Of a DNA stretch of 64,000 nt, positions 44,401 to 57,000 are shown one piece after another. The position numbers and the translations under genes are program-made. The DNA is taken from positions 12,290,434 through 12,354,433 of the forward strand of contig NC_050099.1 of assembly GCF_902167145.1 (NCBI RefSeq). The letters run 5' to 3'. A model generated the notes under the pieces. It saw only the letters and a list, made by a program, of their open reading frames with translations. It was not told the DNA's origin and did no database searches. The first letter of the stretch is position 1. Each line of letters opens with the position of its first letter. Origin of the DNA: Zea mays. Its lineage: Eukaryota; Streptophyta; Magnoliopsida; Poales; Poaceae.

Positions 44401-45880
44401 CTAGACAAAGAATTTGCGTAGGTTATCCACGTTCCACGAGTGTTCTAAGTCTTCGCCGGATGGTGAGGTGAGCCTGTAAGCATTCGGGGATGTTTTGGTC
44501 TTGACAATGTAGAGCCCCTCCCACTTGGGTTCAAGCTTGCCCCGAGACTCTGTTCTGATGGTTCTGGTGAGTACTAAGTCTCCTTCTTTGAACTCTGTTG
44601 GGATGACGGTGTTGTCGCGCCATGCCTTAGTCTGTGCTTGGTATTTGCTCAATGCCTCTAAAGCAAGGACACGGTCTCCGTCAATGATTTTTTAGAGGTA
44701 GGTTCGTCGACGTCAGGGGTGGCTGTGGGGCTTGCTCATGGGGATCCGTGCTTTAGCTCTTGCGACGTCATTGCTTCGGATCCGTACATCAAGCGAAAAG
44801 GTGTGAACCCAGTCACTCTGGATTATGTTATGTTTAATGCCCATATGACTTCGTTTAGTTGGTCTGCCCATTTGCCATTTTTGTCATCAAGTAGCCTTTT
44901 CTTGATTGCGCTGAAAATCTTGTCGTTGGCGTGCTCGACTACTCCGTTGGATTGCGGGTGGTTAACGGAGGCGAACACTGCCTTCGTGCCAATGGAGTTG
45001 CAAAATTCCCGGAAGTCTTGGTTGTCGAACTGCTTGGTGTTATCGACTTTTAATTCGGATGGGACTCTGAACCGACATACGATATTCTGCCAAAAATTTT
45101 TTTGTGCCGTTTTGGATGTTATTGTGGATACGGCCCTAGCCTCGATCCACTTGGTGAAGTATTCGTTAGCGACGAAGGTGAATTTGAGGTTGCCTTGAGT
45201 TATGGGCAGTGGTCCGACAATATCAAGCCCCCACCGCTGAAGTGGACAGGTATGGGCGATGAGCTTGGTGAATTGCGAAGGAGCGCCTGTTCGAGGCGAG
45301 AATTTCTGGCACGCTTTGCATGATTGGGTTACTCGATTGGTCGTGCATATGATTGCAGGCCAATAGAATCCCTAACATATGACTTTAGCTGCAAGGGCCC
45401 TCAGTCCTGAGTGTGATCCGCATGTACCGTTGTGGACCTCGCGGAGAAGCTCTATGCCTTCGGCTTCAGTTATGCATTTCAACATAGGCTGGCTGATTCC
45501 TTTCTTGTAGAGCTAGCCGTTGACGATTGCGAAGTCTTTGCTTCTATGTTTAAGCCTTTTGGCTTCATGGTGATCGGATGGGTGGTAGTGGCCTTGAAGG
45601 TAAAGGGTTATTGGAGCCCGCCAGTCTTCGGCCATTATGAGGTTGATGATCCGATGTCCATCGATGTCTTGCGTTATTTGCAGACCTTTAGGGTTTTCTG
45701 ACGGCTGGTGTACCAACTATGTGATAAAATATGTTGGAGGACAGGGCTTCACCCTTCGCTGCTTCTTTAGCCAATGTGTTAGCCTCTTCGTTATTGTTTC
45801 TCTCGATGTGTTGTAGGGTGAAGCCCCTGAATTGTTTCTCGAGGCTTCGAATGGCAGCATGATACTACATTAGCACGTGC
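44401..45880 (-). pseudogene. RNase H end and integrase of the Grande-like element
   Basis: Descending from 45880 the minus strand reads the end of RNase H (TDSKVVAGQIEKDYLAKVHV, then RGFTLQHIERNNNEEANTLA) and the integrase zinc region (HNGTCGSHSGLRAL, CKACQKFSPR). The core follows (WGLDIVGPLPITQG, KWIEARAVSTITS, SNGVVEHANDKI). The C-terminus (FKEGDLVLTRTIRTESRGKL, WEGLYIVKTKTSPNAYRL) ends at a stop at 44401. Several internal stops and at least one frameshift near 45110 break the core. The C-terminal 83 residues are intact. Confidence 0.8.
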
Positions 45881-46431
45881 ACTTTGGCTAAGTAGTCTTT
45901 TTCGATTTGGCCGGCGACAACCTTGGAGTCAGTTTTGATGATGGTGTTATACGGGTAGACCATGTCGACTATATCGAAGGTGACTTGTTCGCTTCGCGCA
46001 TTGGGCGCCGTGCCGAATGACAACGGTAGCTCTATTTTGCCAACGGGGAAGGTGCCTTTGCCTCCAAAACCGTATAAGGGGTTGTCTGCGGGCTTGAGGA
46101 GGCTGTGGTTGATGCCCATGCGATCGAAGGCGTGCAGGAAAATGTTGTCGGCTTGGTTGCCATTATCGACCAATACTTTGATTAGATCCCAACCTGCCAC
46201 CCTGCAATTGATCACCATGGCATCTGCGTGTGGTGCACTGCGTAAGTCGACATCTCTGGCATCGAAGGTGAGTGGGACATGGGACCACTTTGTTTGTACC
46301 ACTGGGTCGGTGAGAGCTACGTGGTTGACACTGTGGTTAAAACTGCGACTTGTGCGTGATGAACTTCTTATAGTATTCTCGAAGAGTTTCCTTCTCTTGC
46401 TGCTTGCAGAGTGATAGCTCAGCCAAGGCAT
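45865..46431 (-). pseudogene. Gag-protease-RNase H junction frame of the Grande-like element
   Basis: One 188-codon frame holds gag tail residues (SASSKRRKLFENTIRSSSRT), then VPLTFDARDVDLRSAPHADA. The retroviral-type protease follows with VLVDNGNQADNIF, a plant gypsy variant of the DTG/DSG active-site region. The protease runs to DIVDMVYPYNTI and is joined without a frame break to KTDSKVVAGQIEKDYLA from RNase H. The roughly 1.5 kb that should encode RT is absent, so the deletion was in frame. Confidence 0.8.
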
Positions 46432-47330
46432 CTGTGCCTGGTCTGTACCCTTGGAAATTCAATAAGAACTTGTCACGAAGTCCCTTCCATGACTCGATTT
46501 ATAGTGGCGACAGCCTAGTATACCAGGTTAGGGCTGGGCCTTTGAGCGCGATGATGAAGGACTTGGCCATGGTGGCGTTGTCCCCTCCAGATGATGCAAC
46601 GACGACTTGGTAGCTCATGATGTATTGGGTCGGATCTGTGCTGCCGTTGTACTTGGGGTAAGTGTCGGCTCTAAAATTGGCAGGCCAAGGCGAAGCTTGG
46701 AGCTGCGGAGTGAGCGGGCTTCGCTTGTCGAGGTAACTAATTCCCTGGAAAGCGGCTGGAGGGATGAGGGGGCCACGCTGCGGGTATGGGCCTTCGCATT
46801 TTATATTTTGTTGGAAGGCATCCGGGGTCACGAGGGGGCCACGCTGCAGGTGGTAAGGGCCTTCGCCTTGTATATCTGCGATTTCTTGTTCTAGTTCCTG
46901 AGACTTTTGTTCCTCGTCCAATATCATTTGTCGAACTTTGGCTTGCATGGTGATGCGCTGGCGTTTGGCTTCGAGTATTTCTTTTTGCTTTTGAAGGTGG
47001 TTGTTCTTGATGCGCAGGGCTCGCAGCTTTAACTGATCTTCGGCCGAGATGCCATAATCGCACCGTCTTCTACGGTGTCTTCACCTTTTGGATGAGTGAA
47101 GCCTGGTGGGGGGTGCTCGTGGTGCCCCCTCGGAATTGCAGGTGCGCACAGTACCATCGGGCATAGGGTGGTTGTCCTGGCGTTGCCTCTTGCTGTTGAC
47201 AGCGTCATCTTCGAAGGCCTCCTGAAGGATGTTGTCAGCAATGGGAGCCTTGCCTTTCTTCTCGGCTAGGAGCGCTGCCTTCGCTGCGTTGTCGACGGAA
47301 GCGGTGGCCTTCAAATTCGCTCTCTTGGGG
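46432..47330 (-). pseudogene. Gag of the Grande-like element
   Basis: The minus strand carries capsid sequence PANFRADTYPKYNGSTDPTQ, IMSYQVVVASSGGDNATMAK and IALKGPALTWYTRLSPL, followed by an in-frame TAG at 46499-46501. Beyond it come YDSWKGLRDKFLLNFQGYRP-like residues. The N-terminus (MAPKRANLKATASVDNAAKA near 47334) is Ala/Lys-rich with a Gln/Glu coiled segment. A frameshift near 47000 separates the two parts. Confidence 0.7.
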
Positions 47331-47376
47331 GCCATCGCGGGGATGCTTTGTCGTAGCACGAATGGTGGGCACCAAA

Positions 47377-47948
47377 TGTTGGAACTTGCTAATCCGGGGA
47401 CAACAAATTCCGATGGTGAGAGAATGGAAAACAGTTTGATGCCTCTAAACACAAAGCGTTGGGGCAACAGTGTTTTTTTTCTGTCCCCGACAATGGCACA
47501 ATACAGGGGTATTTATAGGTAACTAAGGGACCGCCCGGCCCTGCCAAGGACAATTAGACCCTCAGTTACCTAGTTTATCCCCAGAATATTTCCTCACGGG
47601 GGTTATAGCGTGTCATTACATCATGCTTTATTACAGACGTGGCCCGACCCGCTATGCCCACACGGCGGCCTGCGGGCGGAGCCCTATAATATGGGCCGAA
47701 TTGTACACAGACCTCTTTTTACATGGATGGAGGTCAAGACGTAGGGTCTTCGAAGTCTTGATCATCCGAGCCCCGAAGCCTTTAATGGTCTTCGCTCCGG
47801 CTCACCGGGGCGAAGGGAGCGCTTGAGCCTTCGCATGGGCGTCGTCCTCGGGCCCGGCTTGCAGGGCTCATCTTCGGGGCCTTCAGTCTTTGATATGTTG
47901 ATGTGGGAATCAGCGAGCGAGGGGGACACATTCGCCTTTGTCCCAACA
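47377..47948 (-). repeat. 5' LTR of the Grande-like element (right copy)
   Basis: On the minus strand it starts TGTTGGGACAAAGGCGAATG at 47948 and ends before the PBS-like TTTGGTGCCCACC (47376-47364). Length is identical to the left copy. Confidence 0.93.
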
Positions 47949-47953
47949 CCAAA

Positions 47954-48837
47954 CATTGCAGCTAGGTCCCATTTCTTGATCGCATGGCTCTAAATGGATT
48001 CATGCATCCAATAAATCAAACACTCTATTGAAGAATCATTACAACATTTAAGAAAGAGACAAAAGTCTTCTTTCAATGCAGATGATATATAGAGGTTGGT
48101 GTAAGTTTGGTTACTTTTAGGAGATGTTTAGTTTAGCGCCTAAAGTGCCACAACGTGTCTAGCTTTTTTTGGCTAAGCTTAGTTTTTCAATTCAAACGAC
48201 TAAGGTTAGGTGAACATCTTAGAAAGGTATGCATTAATTGGCGTAGCCTCTTTATTTTCCTTTTGCGTATTCATTAACGCGTGTGATTTTTTCTTTTGTT
48301 TTGTCAAGAAAAAATATTGCGGAGGACGGACACCGACCACAACACTGCCCCCTTGTACCCTATGAACTCTAGAAGATCAACAATAAGAGCATGTACCTAA
48401 AGGTTAGATTATTGAAATTAGACAGCTTGTCAGGTGATTAAAGAATATGGCTAGTGTTGTTCAACGATTACGTTTTGGTTTGTTGCAGGCCTTGCGGCTA
48501 GGTGTTATTGCACATTTGGAAAGAGGCTTGCGCCATCGGACGGGTGGTGGAGGACAACAATTAATTGCACCTTGTTGGTATTGAGAAGGTCCAAAACAAA
48601 GCGGTGAAGGTTCAAAGTGAGTTGGTTTACCCTAGATAGAGGTCTTTCTTTTTACCTTCCAACTATTAATTCCCTACAGGGGATGTTCAATTAAAGTCAG
48701 TTGTTTGGACTGCTGTAGCTGCAATTATAGTGATAAAACACGGTAGAAGTAGTAATTAAAACCGATATGGATTAAAGCCAAACGAATATGGTCTCCTCAC
48801 GTAGGGAAAGAGAAAAAACTCTCACCATATATGGGGA
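47954..48837. other. Unassigned intergenic DNA
   Basis: Moderately AT-rich, non-coding. It joined 38445-38749 before the Grande-like insertion. Confidence 0.4.
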
Positions 48838-49075
48838 CTGGGATGTAAATGGTACGGATATTATCCGTCCATATTCGAATTCGATTCGTCTAAGAGGGCT
48901 AAGATCCGGTTCGTATCCGAGTTGAGGTATTTAGTATTCGATCTGTATCCGTATTCTCAAAGTTGAATATGTAAGATGCTGATATCCATTTAGATCTTAT
49001 CCGACACAACATAATAATTTTCATATTCAATCCGAATTCGAAGAGAAAATACAAAAACAAATACGGAACATGTAA

Positions 49076-49681
49076 TGATGAGGACATCCTTCACTATTAC
49101 CCGTTGGCAAAGACGCAATTGGCCCAGTTGGCCCAATTGTAGTCGGACGGTGACCGTGTGGGCTTCAGAATTATCCCACCTTGCTTAACTTTGGAGGAGG
49201 AAGCCACTTTAAAAGGGAGAGCCACCCTTCCCCCATTGGACTATTCTTTTGGGGCGATTGGGCCTTTCCCTGAGTTGGGTGTGCATAATGAACTGTTGGG
49301 CTCCGGGCAACCCTAATTTGTTGAGCCTCGGCCAACCCCACCTAGGCTAGGTGTATCATCTGGTATCAGAGCTAGGGCCCATTTTAAGAAGGTGGGAATG
49401 ATGAGGACATCCTCCACTATTATCCGTTGGTAAAGACACAATTGGCCCAGTTGGCCCAATTGTAGTCGGACAGTGACCGTATGAGCCTCAGAGTTATCCC
49501 ACCTTGCTTAACTTGGGAGCAGGAAGCCACTTTAAAAGGGAGAGCCACCCTTCCCCCATTGGACTAGTATTTTGGGGCGATTGGGCCTTTCCCTGAGTTG
49601 GGTGTGCATAATGAACTGTTGGGCTCTGGGCAACCCTAATTTGTTGGGCCTCGGCCAACCCCACCTGGGCTGGGTGTATCA
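49076..49681 (+). mobile_element. TRIM/SMART-type miniature LTR retrotransposon, 606 bp
   Basis: Two direct 283-bp repeats (49076-49358 and 49399-49681) start TGATGAGGACATCC and end GGTGTATCA. The 40 bp between them hold a perfect tRNA-Met PBS (TCTGGTATCAGAGC, 49359-49372) and a purine tract (AAGAAGGTGGGAA, 49386-49398). Flanking pentamers are TGTAA (49071-49075) and CGTAA (49682-49686), differing by one C/T change. By hand count the LTRs differ at about 17 of 283 positions with no net indel. It has no coding capacity, so all proteins came from another element. Confidence 0.93.
49359..49398 (+). other. Entire internal region of the TRIM: PBS plus PPT
   Basis: TGGTATCAGAGC matches the initiator tRNA-Met complement exactly, two bases after the LTR. 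The 13-bp purine-rich end abuts the second LTR. Little more than the priming sites remains; a packaging signal must lie in the LTRs or not be needed. Confidence 0.9.
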
Positions 49682-49725
49682 CGTAATATCCGATAGTGTC
49701 CGATTCGATCACACCCCTAATAGGG

Positions 49726-51985
49726 GAGCACTATTGTCTCTTATACTTTAATTATGCTATTTCTTTGTGATATTAACTCTATTTAATATTTATAACATAA
49801 TAATAATATGTATTATCGTAGTACAAATATTTTATGAATTATAAACTTCAAAAACTGATAAAAATGTTAAATAACTGAGTTTAGTCTATAAAGGAGCTAG
49901 ATAAGGGGAATGGTCAGAGATGTCTCATATGTAAAATATAATAGAGAGTATAGATATGAGGACAAATATGGAAGAATGTTTGGAGTTAGTCTTAACGCAG
50001 TTGGAGAGGGGGTAGAGACTCTTGTAGCTATGAAGTCAGGATGAATGGCTAAAGGAGGATGGGAAGTGAGAGTGAGAGAGTTGGCGTTGTTCGTCAAAGA
50101 AAGAATAAAAGAGTAGGTTGAAAGAAGAAGGCAACCTATGCTCCATTAGATAAAAATAGATGGTTAAAATTGGTTGACCGGACAATATGCCCAAAACAAC
50201 AATGGTCATAAAAATAGCATCAACCAACTTTTAGGATACCATTCATTTGTTGTTTTCACCATTATATATATATATATATATGTATATATATTGTGAATTA
50301 TGTCGACCAAATATGAACATAACTGGGCACACATAATATCTTTTTCAGACATAATATATCAACTATTATATACCCACAAAATGATATAACACTACACAGA
50401 ATACATAGAGTGATCTTCAAAACAATAATAATGATATGGATAAATTAAATAACAATTTTATATTTGGTTTGAGGGATGAGGCAATTTATCATGTTGGTTT
50501 TCATATTTTTGTTTGGTTTTAATCATATCATTGTCTCATTACTCATATCTAAATTATTAGTATAAACATGAGGGATATAGAGTAATCCCACATATATACA
50601 TTCATAGAACAAACTCCTCAATTAACTACCGCCACATATAGGATGAAGTGATTCCTCAAACTAAGAAATTTCTTATATAATGAATGTTAAAGTGACACAC
50701 CAATAGAAGAAGGTGAATCAAAACATTATAGAATTACATATTTTAAGGAAGTTGTGGTCCAAAGAACCATGTGATTGTTACCTTGAAACTTAAAACCGAG
50801 ATATGTTACAACATCAGAGCATCACCTTGTCTCATCCTCCTAAAAGATGCAACAACAACCATGAGAAGACTATAAAACAAATACATGTGACAAAAAACTT
50901 GAAATTATCAAAAATGTACTCGGAGATGCATTACATATTTTGAGATGGTTTAAGTTGAACTCACATTGCTTGAATGTAATCAGACGTAGAAATATGAGAA
51001 CGAGCCTTGCTTATATAGTGGCTTGGTTGTTGGTAAGGAATAATGAAGGCCAAAAAAAGATGAGGAAAGCAAGGGGTGAGTATAACTGACACTATTTCCT
51101 ATGTTGACTAACACATTAATAGCTACTTGGTCCCACAAAAGAATAAGAGATGGAGCTCAACTAACATGAATAATGCGTCTCTATGCCTTTCGCCATGATA
51201 TAAAAGAAACCATCCATAAAACTAGTGGCATATACCTTATTTAGAGAATTTTTTTTAAAATTGAATTCATGGCTTCACATCCAGATGTCATGTGTTCCTT
51301 CACATGCACAATATAGGTGACCCATAGAGAGAAACATGTGCCTACACATGTCAACTTAGAGGGTACATGTGTCCAACCAATATTAATTTCATAGAACACT
51401 ATTGACTAATAGATATAGACAATTGTATATAGAAGGCTTATGTATTCAACCATAGAACCACAAGAGTATTAATTATAGTGGTGGTTGAATAAGTACATAT
51501 ATGACTCAAGCTAGTAAAGTGGTCAATAGTCAACACTAGTTATTCGCATGTCATGACAGTTGTTGTCATTTAAGATACTTACACACTTGCTCTTTATGTT
51601 TGACCATTCTTTTGGTTTAAACTTTATGGTGGTCCTGGTCCAACAGATTTTGACTTAGCATATATAGGTTTCACATTTTGGACAAACTATACTTTTGGTG
51701 GTGGACTGATATATTTGCCTTTATGACCCCCAAGATCTGCTACCTTGGTCACTCAAAAACATTCATAGGCGGAGGGAATGTGTTGTGTATGTTGGCGTGT
51801 ATGTCTATACAATGTTTCCAAGAAAACATGTGCCACTACATGAAGAACAACTTTGTACATCTCTAAAGCCCTCGTCTCATCCCTAAAATTAGTGTACAAC
51901 AAAACGAAAAATATTATGTACATTTTGTACTATTTTCTTTTATAAGTATACTTAAACTATTTCAATTTGCCAACTCCCCTTCTTC
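49726..51985. other. Unassigned AT-rich DNA
   Basis: A (TA)n microsatellite at about 50263-50290. Otherwise there are no recognised genes, transposon termini or RNA genes. Short open frames on both strands look random. 51600-51900 could be more of the decayed copia fragment to its right, but no motif supports this. Confidence 0.4.
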
Positions 51986-54051
51986 ATTGAAAAGCCTTAC
52001 ATGGTTCCTTGAAACTCCCTATTGAGATTTCTAACATGCTTTGGCCGAGTCACACCACTTGTTGATGTGGGCTTCACCTTTCTTCTTTCTGTAGAACTTC
52101 TTCTTCTCTACTTTCTTCCCCTTTTTCTCCTTATTCTAGTCATCAATTATCTGGACAGTTAGCAATAAAGTGACTAGTCTTACCACATATGAAGCTGGCG
52201 CGCTTCCCCCTTGGTTTGGTGTCGTTATTCTTTTTCCCCTTCAAAGCTTGCTTGAATCATTTGATGATGAGTGCCATCTTAACTTGTGCCACCTTGCTTG
52301 GGATTTCGTCACTTCTTGCCTTGAAGGAAACAACTTGTGGCTTGATGGTGGTGAGATTCCCATTGGTCAAATCATCGATGTACTTAGCATCATTAACCAT
52401 CATTTGATGGCTTACAAACTTGCGAAGTATCTTCTTAGGCATCATCTTCTTATACCTATGATTCTCGCAAATTAAGGAGACAAGAATAGCGGCTAAAACA
52501 GTAAATGATCTTAGCATGAGTCAAATGACTTCATGATCCACCCAATTCTTACTCCCACAATTGCGAACTTGATTCACCAAGGACTTGAGTTGGTTGTACA
52601 TTTCTTGTGGCCCTTCTCCTTCATGGTGAATCTCCCAAGTTCACCTTCGATGAGCTCCATCTTGGTGATTCTCGTCATTTTGTCGCCATTGTGTGCCATC
52701 TTCAAGGTGTCCCATATCTCCTTCGTATTCTCTAAGCCATTCACATTATTGTACTCTTCCCTACATAGAGAAGCAAGCAAAATAGTAGTGGCTTGGGAAT
52801 TGCAATGAGTTAGTTCCTCCACATCCATGGGATTGTATGCTTCATCATCACTTTCAAGAATCTGCATTCCTATTTCAAAAAAATTCCAAATACTTGTGTG
52901 AAGTGAGTATAAATTGTTCTTCATCTTATGACTCCACCACGAATAACCCTAACCATCAAAGTGAGATGGTTTTCCAAGAGGAACAAAAAGTAATTAGGCA
53001 TTTCAATTTCTAGGAATGCGAGGATAATTAAAAGACGTTTAAAATAAATTTATTTAACCGTCTTTTGGCAATGGTTAGAGGATTCTTCCTTGTTCGATGT
53101 GGATGAAGATGTAGAAGAATCGGTCTCGTAGTAGAAGATCTTCTTGATCCACTTCTTCTTACCATCCTTTTTTGTTCGACGCGAGTTGATGGCCTTTTCA
53201 TATTTTTCTTGGAGCTTCTTTAGTTCCTTATCCTCTTAAGGATGTCCACCACCTTCCCCTTCCCTTTAGGATCTTCTCCTGACATCACTTCGAGTAGTTA
53301 GACTCAAAAAGAAGTGTCGTGCTCTGATATCAATTGATAGTCACCTAGAGGGGGTGAATAGGTGACACCTGAAAAATTCACAACTCAAAACAAACTTGGA
53401 CCTAAATTAATGGTTTGCTCAAAATCAAGATCCAAGAGAGTAGAAGAAGTGAGGGAAGTTCTTGACTTGATGCCCAACTTGATTGTGGAATTAGTTCAAG
53501 GGCAAAAACTCAAGTGAAAATCAATAACTTAGACAGGAAGAATGAATCGCTGAAAAGTAAAGCACACAAGACATAGTGAGTTTTACTGTGGTTTGACCAA
53601 GCCTCAAATGCTTGCCTACATCAACGTTGTGGTGTCCCAAAGGACATGGATTGAACTCAACCTTTTCAAGTGATCCAAAGATCAACTTGAGGCCACAAAT
53701 CTTCCTTATAGTATCTTCATGCAAGGAACTCCACAGATTGGAGTCTCTTGCAGTCCTACACAATTTTATCAAATATAGAACTCCAATGAACAACAATAGA
53801 GAGGAGTAGAACACACACAGGATTAAAAGAACAACACCAAAGAACAAGAACACAAGTGCACACAACAATACAACTATATCACACAAGAATAGGCGCTCTC
53901 ATCACTTCGACAAGTTTCTCTAGTGCATAAGAATGATGTGCTAGCCTTAAGTGACTTAGTATTGAGAGGAGGATGGTTATGGGGCTATTTATAGATCAAA
54001 CCCCCCAACTAGCCATTGCTGAAATTATGCTTAGATCTCCTCTCGGCGGGC
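51986..54051 (-). mobile_element. Degenerate copia fragment: LTR, PBS and gag
   Basis: In minus-strand order: LTR-like sequence (about 54051-53335) ending CACCCCCTCTAGGTGACTATCA, a good tRNA-Met PBS (ATTGATATCAGAGC, 53334-53321), a gag leader, then broken gag to about 51990. No pol follows. It belongs to the same broad group as the 5131-14554 element but is much older. Confidence 0.75.
51990..53290 (-). pseudogene. Copia gag remnant
   Basis: The clearest part (52924-52574) reads LHTSIWNFFEIGMQILES, TTILLASLCREEYNNVNGLE and EIWDTLKMAHNGDKMTRITK, the UBN2/gag-polypeptide capsid. Downstream at about 52200-52140 lies a zinc-knuckle relic (CGKTSHFIANCPDN) whose first Cys region is damaged, then FYRKKGEAHI. 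Frameshifts and stops separate the pieces. It shows that the intact residue at the premature stop of the other gag (7115) should be Asn. Confidence 0.75.
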
Positions 54052-57000
54052 TGTCACACCCCGGGCTTTAAAGGACAAAGCCAGGTGCATCTCATACATG
54101 CGCCAAAGAAGACAACATATATAATAACAGAGTGTATAGAGATAAATATCACAATATAATCAGAGTACTTATTACATAGCGAAAGACTTACAAAAATAAA
54201 AGGTAAATATAGCAGGATCTAAAATCTATCCTTGATGCCAGAAAGCCAACTCGGAGATGCCACCTAGATCGAATTGAACTCCTCGCTGTGTGGCTCCACT
54301 TGAACCACATGTTCTTCTCCTGTGGGGGTGTGAGACATCAAGGGTGAGCTCACACATGGTCATCGCTCAACAAGTTATGGGGAATAGTGTGCATGAACTC
54401 ACCAAAGGTGGGAGTTCATGTGATGTGTAAAGCTGATCAACAGTAGGGGTTAAAGCTGAGCATTGCTTTTATAAGTTGGTCAAAATTTTATTAGCAATTA
54501 CTAAGTATAAGTAAATACCAAACCATAATAAAGAATAGAACAAAATTAACAAATAATCCCATGCAAATGCAAATGACAAATTGAGTTTTAATTCCATAGA
54601 TTAATTATGTGAGGGTCCGAGCTGCTCATGACCGTGAGCACGGCTAGTATAGCAGTTTTACACTCTGCAGAGGTTGCACATCTTTACCCACAAGTCATGT
54701 TACCCATCTGCCAAGGGGTTATGAATCCCATACACCTCTACCAAGGAGGCGAGGCAGGGTAACACTACGAGGCCTTTACAAAGTTCCACTAGCTTCAGAA
54801 AACCCGCTACAGTTTATAGGAAGCTCCAGTGCAGGAATCCCTTGCCTGATCGCCGCAGCAAAATCAACCCAAGGACCTCCCTACACTGACCACTCCCCTA
54901 CTGCCCTTGCCCCTTTCAGGTAAGGTAGTCATCCACTAGCTTTCCTAATTAATCAGCCAAGGGCGTCCCATTAAACCCTTGTGGTAGCACTGTTTTCCCG
55001 GGTGGTCGCTCCATGTTCCCATTAACATAATGATCTTATCATGAACATAAATAACATAACAAAGTAATAGGAACATGGATATAATGAAATATTAACCCGG
55101 AACCATATAAAGCAATAGCATAACTACCAAAGTGAATCAGGGGCAAACAAGGTAAACGGGATAAACAAACTAGGGTGACCTATTGGGTCCCATCAAAATT
55201 AAACTTATGCATTGAATAGTGATAATAAAGAACATTATTGGGTAACAAAAGTGGATCAAGGGCACAACTTGCCTGGCACTTGAGATTCCAATTACCAGAA
55301 TGATTCTACAAATCCTCGTGACCTCACGGTAGTCGTAGCAATACAAACAAACATGGTATAGACAAAATTAACATCACACCAAACATAAGAACAAACTGCA
55401 TAAAAATGATCTACGCGAAGCTACGAAATCGTGGGATCGAGAGCTACTAAGATCGGAGTTACGGTCACCAAGTTATGATGTGATTAAAAATTAGGTTGTA
55501 TGTTTATTTTATAATTCTAGAGAAAAGATAACCTAAAGTAATAGTTAATTTAACTTTAATATAAATTTTAAATTGACCATAAATCAGATTTTAATAGATT
55601 ATAATGACAAGAAGAGTAACAAGACTAACCAATTTAAGTTAAATAAAGAACTAATTATAAAAGAATGAGACATGGTATTAAATGTTGTTACTGCGTAGTA
55701 AATACTTATACAAAACTAACGCAACTTGAACGAATCAAATCGGAGATAAAACAGAGAAATTATGAATTTTCGAAGTTATTAGGTACTTAGAATGGATTAA
55801 TTCAAATGAACAATTTTAGTTCAAGTTTCAGAGCTAAACAGTGTTACTATTTTATAGACAATATTAAAACAAAATTATAGGAACTGGAATGGGTTAAAAA
55901 GGAGCTAGTATGAAATTTCTATGAATTATACAAGTTCTGGAATTATTTTTATATCTGAAAATTCATTTCTTAAATAAATCCCTGATTATATCTCTCTTTG
56001 GGCTGCGTGCGCAAAAACAGAAGAATGCAGGGGCTTCTGCGCAAGGAATACTAGACTCAGAAAACTCCTGCCTGGACCACGGGTTGATTTGCACTTTTGT
56101 CAGGGACTTTTAACAAAAACCGCCATCACGAACGTGTATCGTGAACTCCTAGCCGTCCGATCACCAGGATGCGGTTCGGATTAGATTGTGAACCAGTACG
56201 AACCCGTAGCCACCCGATTTCTATCCAACGGCCAAGATCGATTCACTTCACCGATCACGCTACAGCCCTACGATTAGCCAACTACGGTCCGGATTTTAAA
56301 ATAGTGAAGACACACTCTCCGCCGACCGATTTCCGATGGAGGGCAGAGATTGACCGCGCGAGAAGGGAACCCAGATCTAATCGCAGTCGTTACCTACGAA
56401 ATCGACGGCCACACGCTTTTTCCCATTCCTCCGACCAACTCCCAACACCGGCGAGCGATTGGGCGGTGGTGGCCTCATCGGGGAAGACCCGTTCCACACA
56501 CCGAGCCCCCCAATCTCCGATTGGACATGCTCTAGACGAAGCTATGATTGCACCCAAGCTGGGCGACCACCTCACACGCTAAATCGCAATGGGCCGGCGT
56601 CAATCTACCTCCCATGGCGGCCCCGCGGCACAGACGAGTTCCGGTGAGCAATCGCCGGCAAACCGTTGATCCAACTGCTACCCTACTGGTGTCACACGAT
56701 CCTACGGATGTGCTGGACAGACCAGGGTACTTACCAGAGGCCAGGATGGCGCCAGGAAGAGCGTCCTCGCTCCACCATAGCACGGTGCCGTAGACCCACG
56801 CCGGTGAAGGATTCTCGCCTCTCCCCGGGCCTACTTCCAGTTCGGGTGAACTACGCATGCGCCCGCATGACTCGATTGTCACGACCGGATCGCGTGGAGA
56901 GGCTCGAGCGACGGAGGCGATGTCCGGGGTCTTTGCGGTGGCGATTCCTTCCCTCCTGCACACGGTGCCGAGGTTTTAGGCGCGGTGCGGGTATCGTGCA

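Larger units (their letters stand above)
38755..47948 (-). mobile_element. Ty3/gypsy retrotransposon, Grande-like, complete but RT-deleted
   Basis: Two 572-bp LTRs (38755-39326, 47377-47948) and a CCAAA target duplication (38750-38754, 47949-47953) define the element. On the minus strand the order is 5' LTR (TGTTGGGACAAAGGCGAATG), PBS-like TTTGGTGCCCACC, gag, protease, RNase H end, integrase, a 93-bp tandem array, an opposite-strand gene, PPT-like CGGAGGGCAAT, 3' LTR. The array plus an antisense accessory gene in a long 3' internal region is the architecture known for maize Grande. Reverse transcriptase is missing, and the whole is 9.2 kb, shorter than the ~13-14 kb of intact Grande. Confidence 0.85.
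48838..49725. mobile_element. Outer MITE-like repeat hosting the TRIM
   Basis: Left arm (48838-49075) starts GGGATGTAAATGGTACGGAT and is dense in ATCCG/CGGAT words. The right arm (49682-49725) ends in ATCCGATAGTGTCCGATTCG and CACACCCCTAATAGGGG, an approximate inverted partner. Without the TRIM the host would be about 280 bp. Ends are approximate and superfamily undetermined. Confidence 0.5.
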
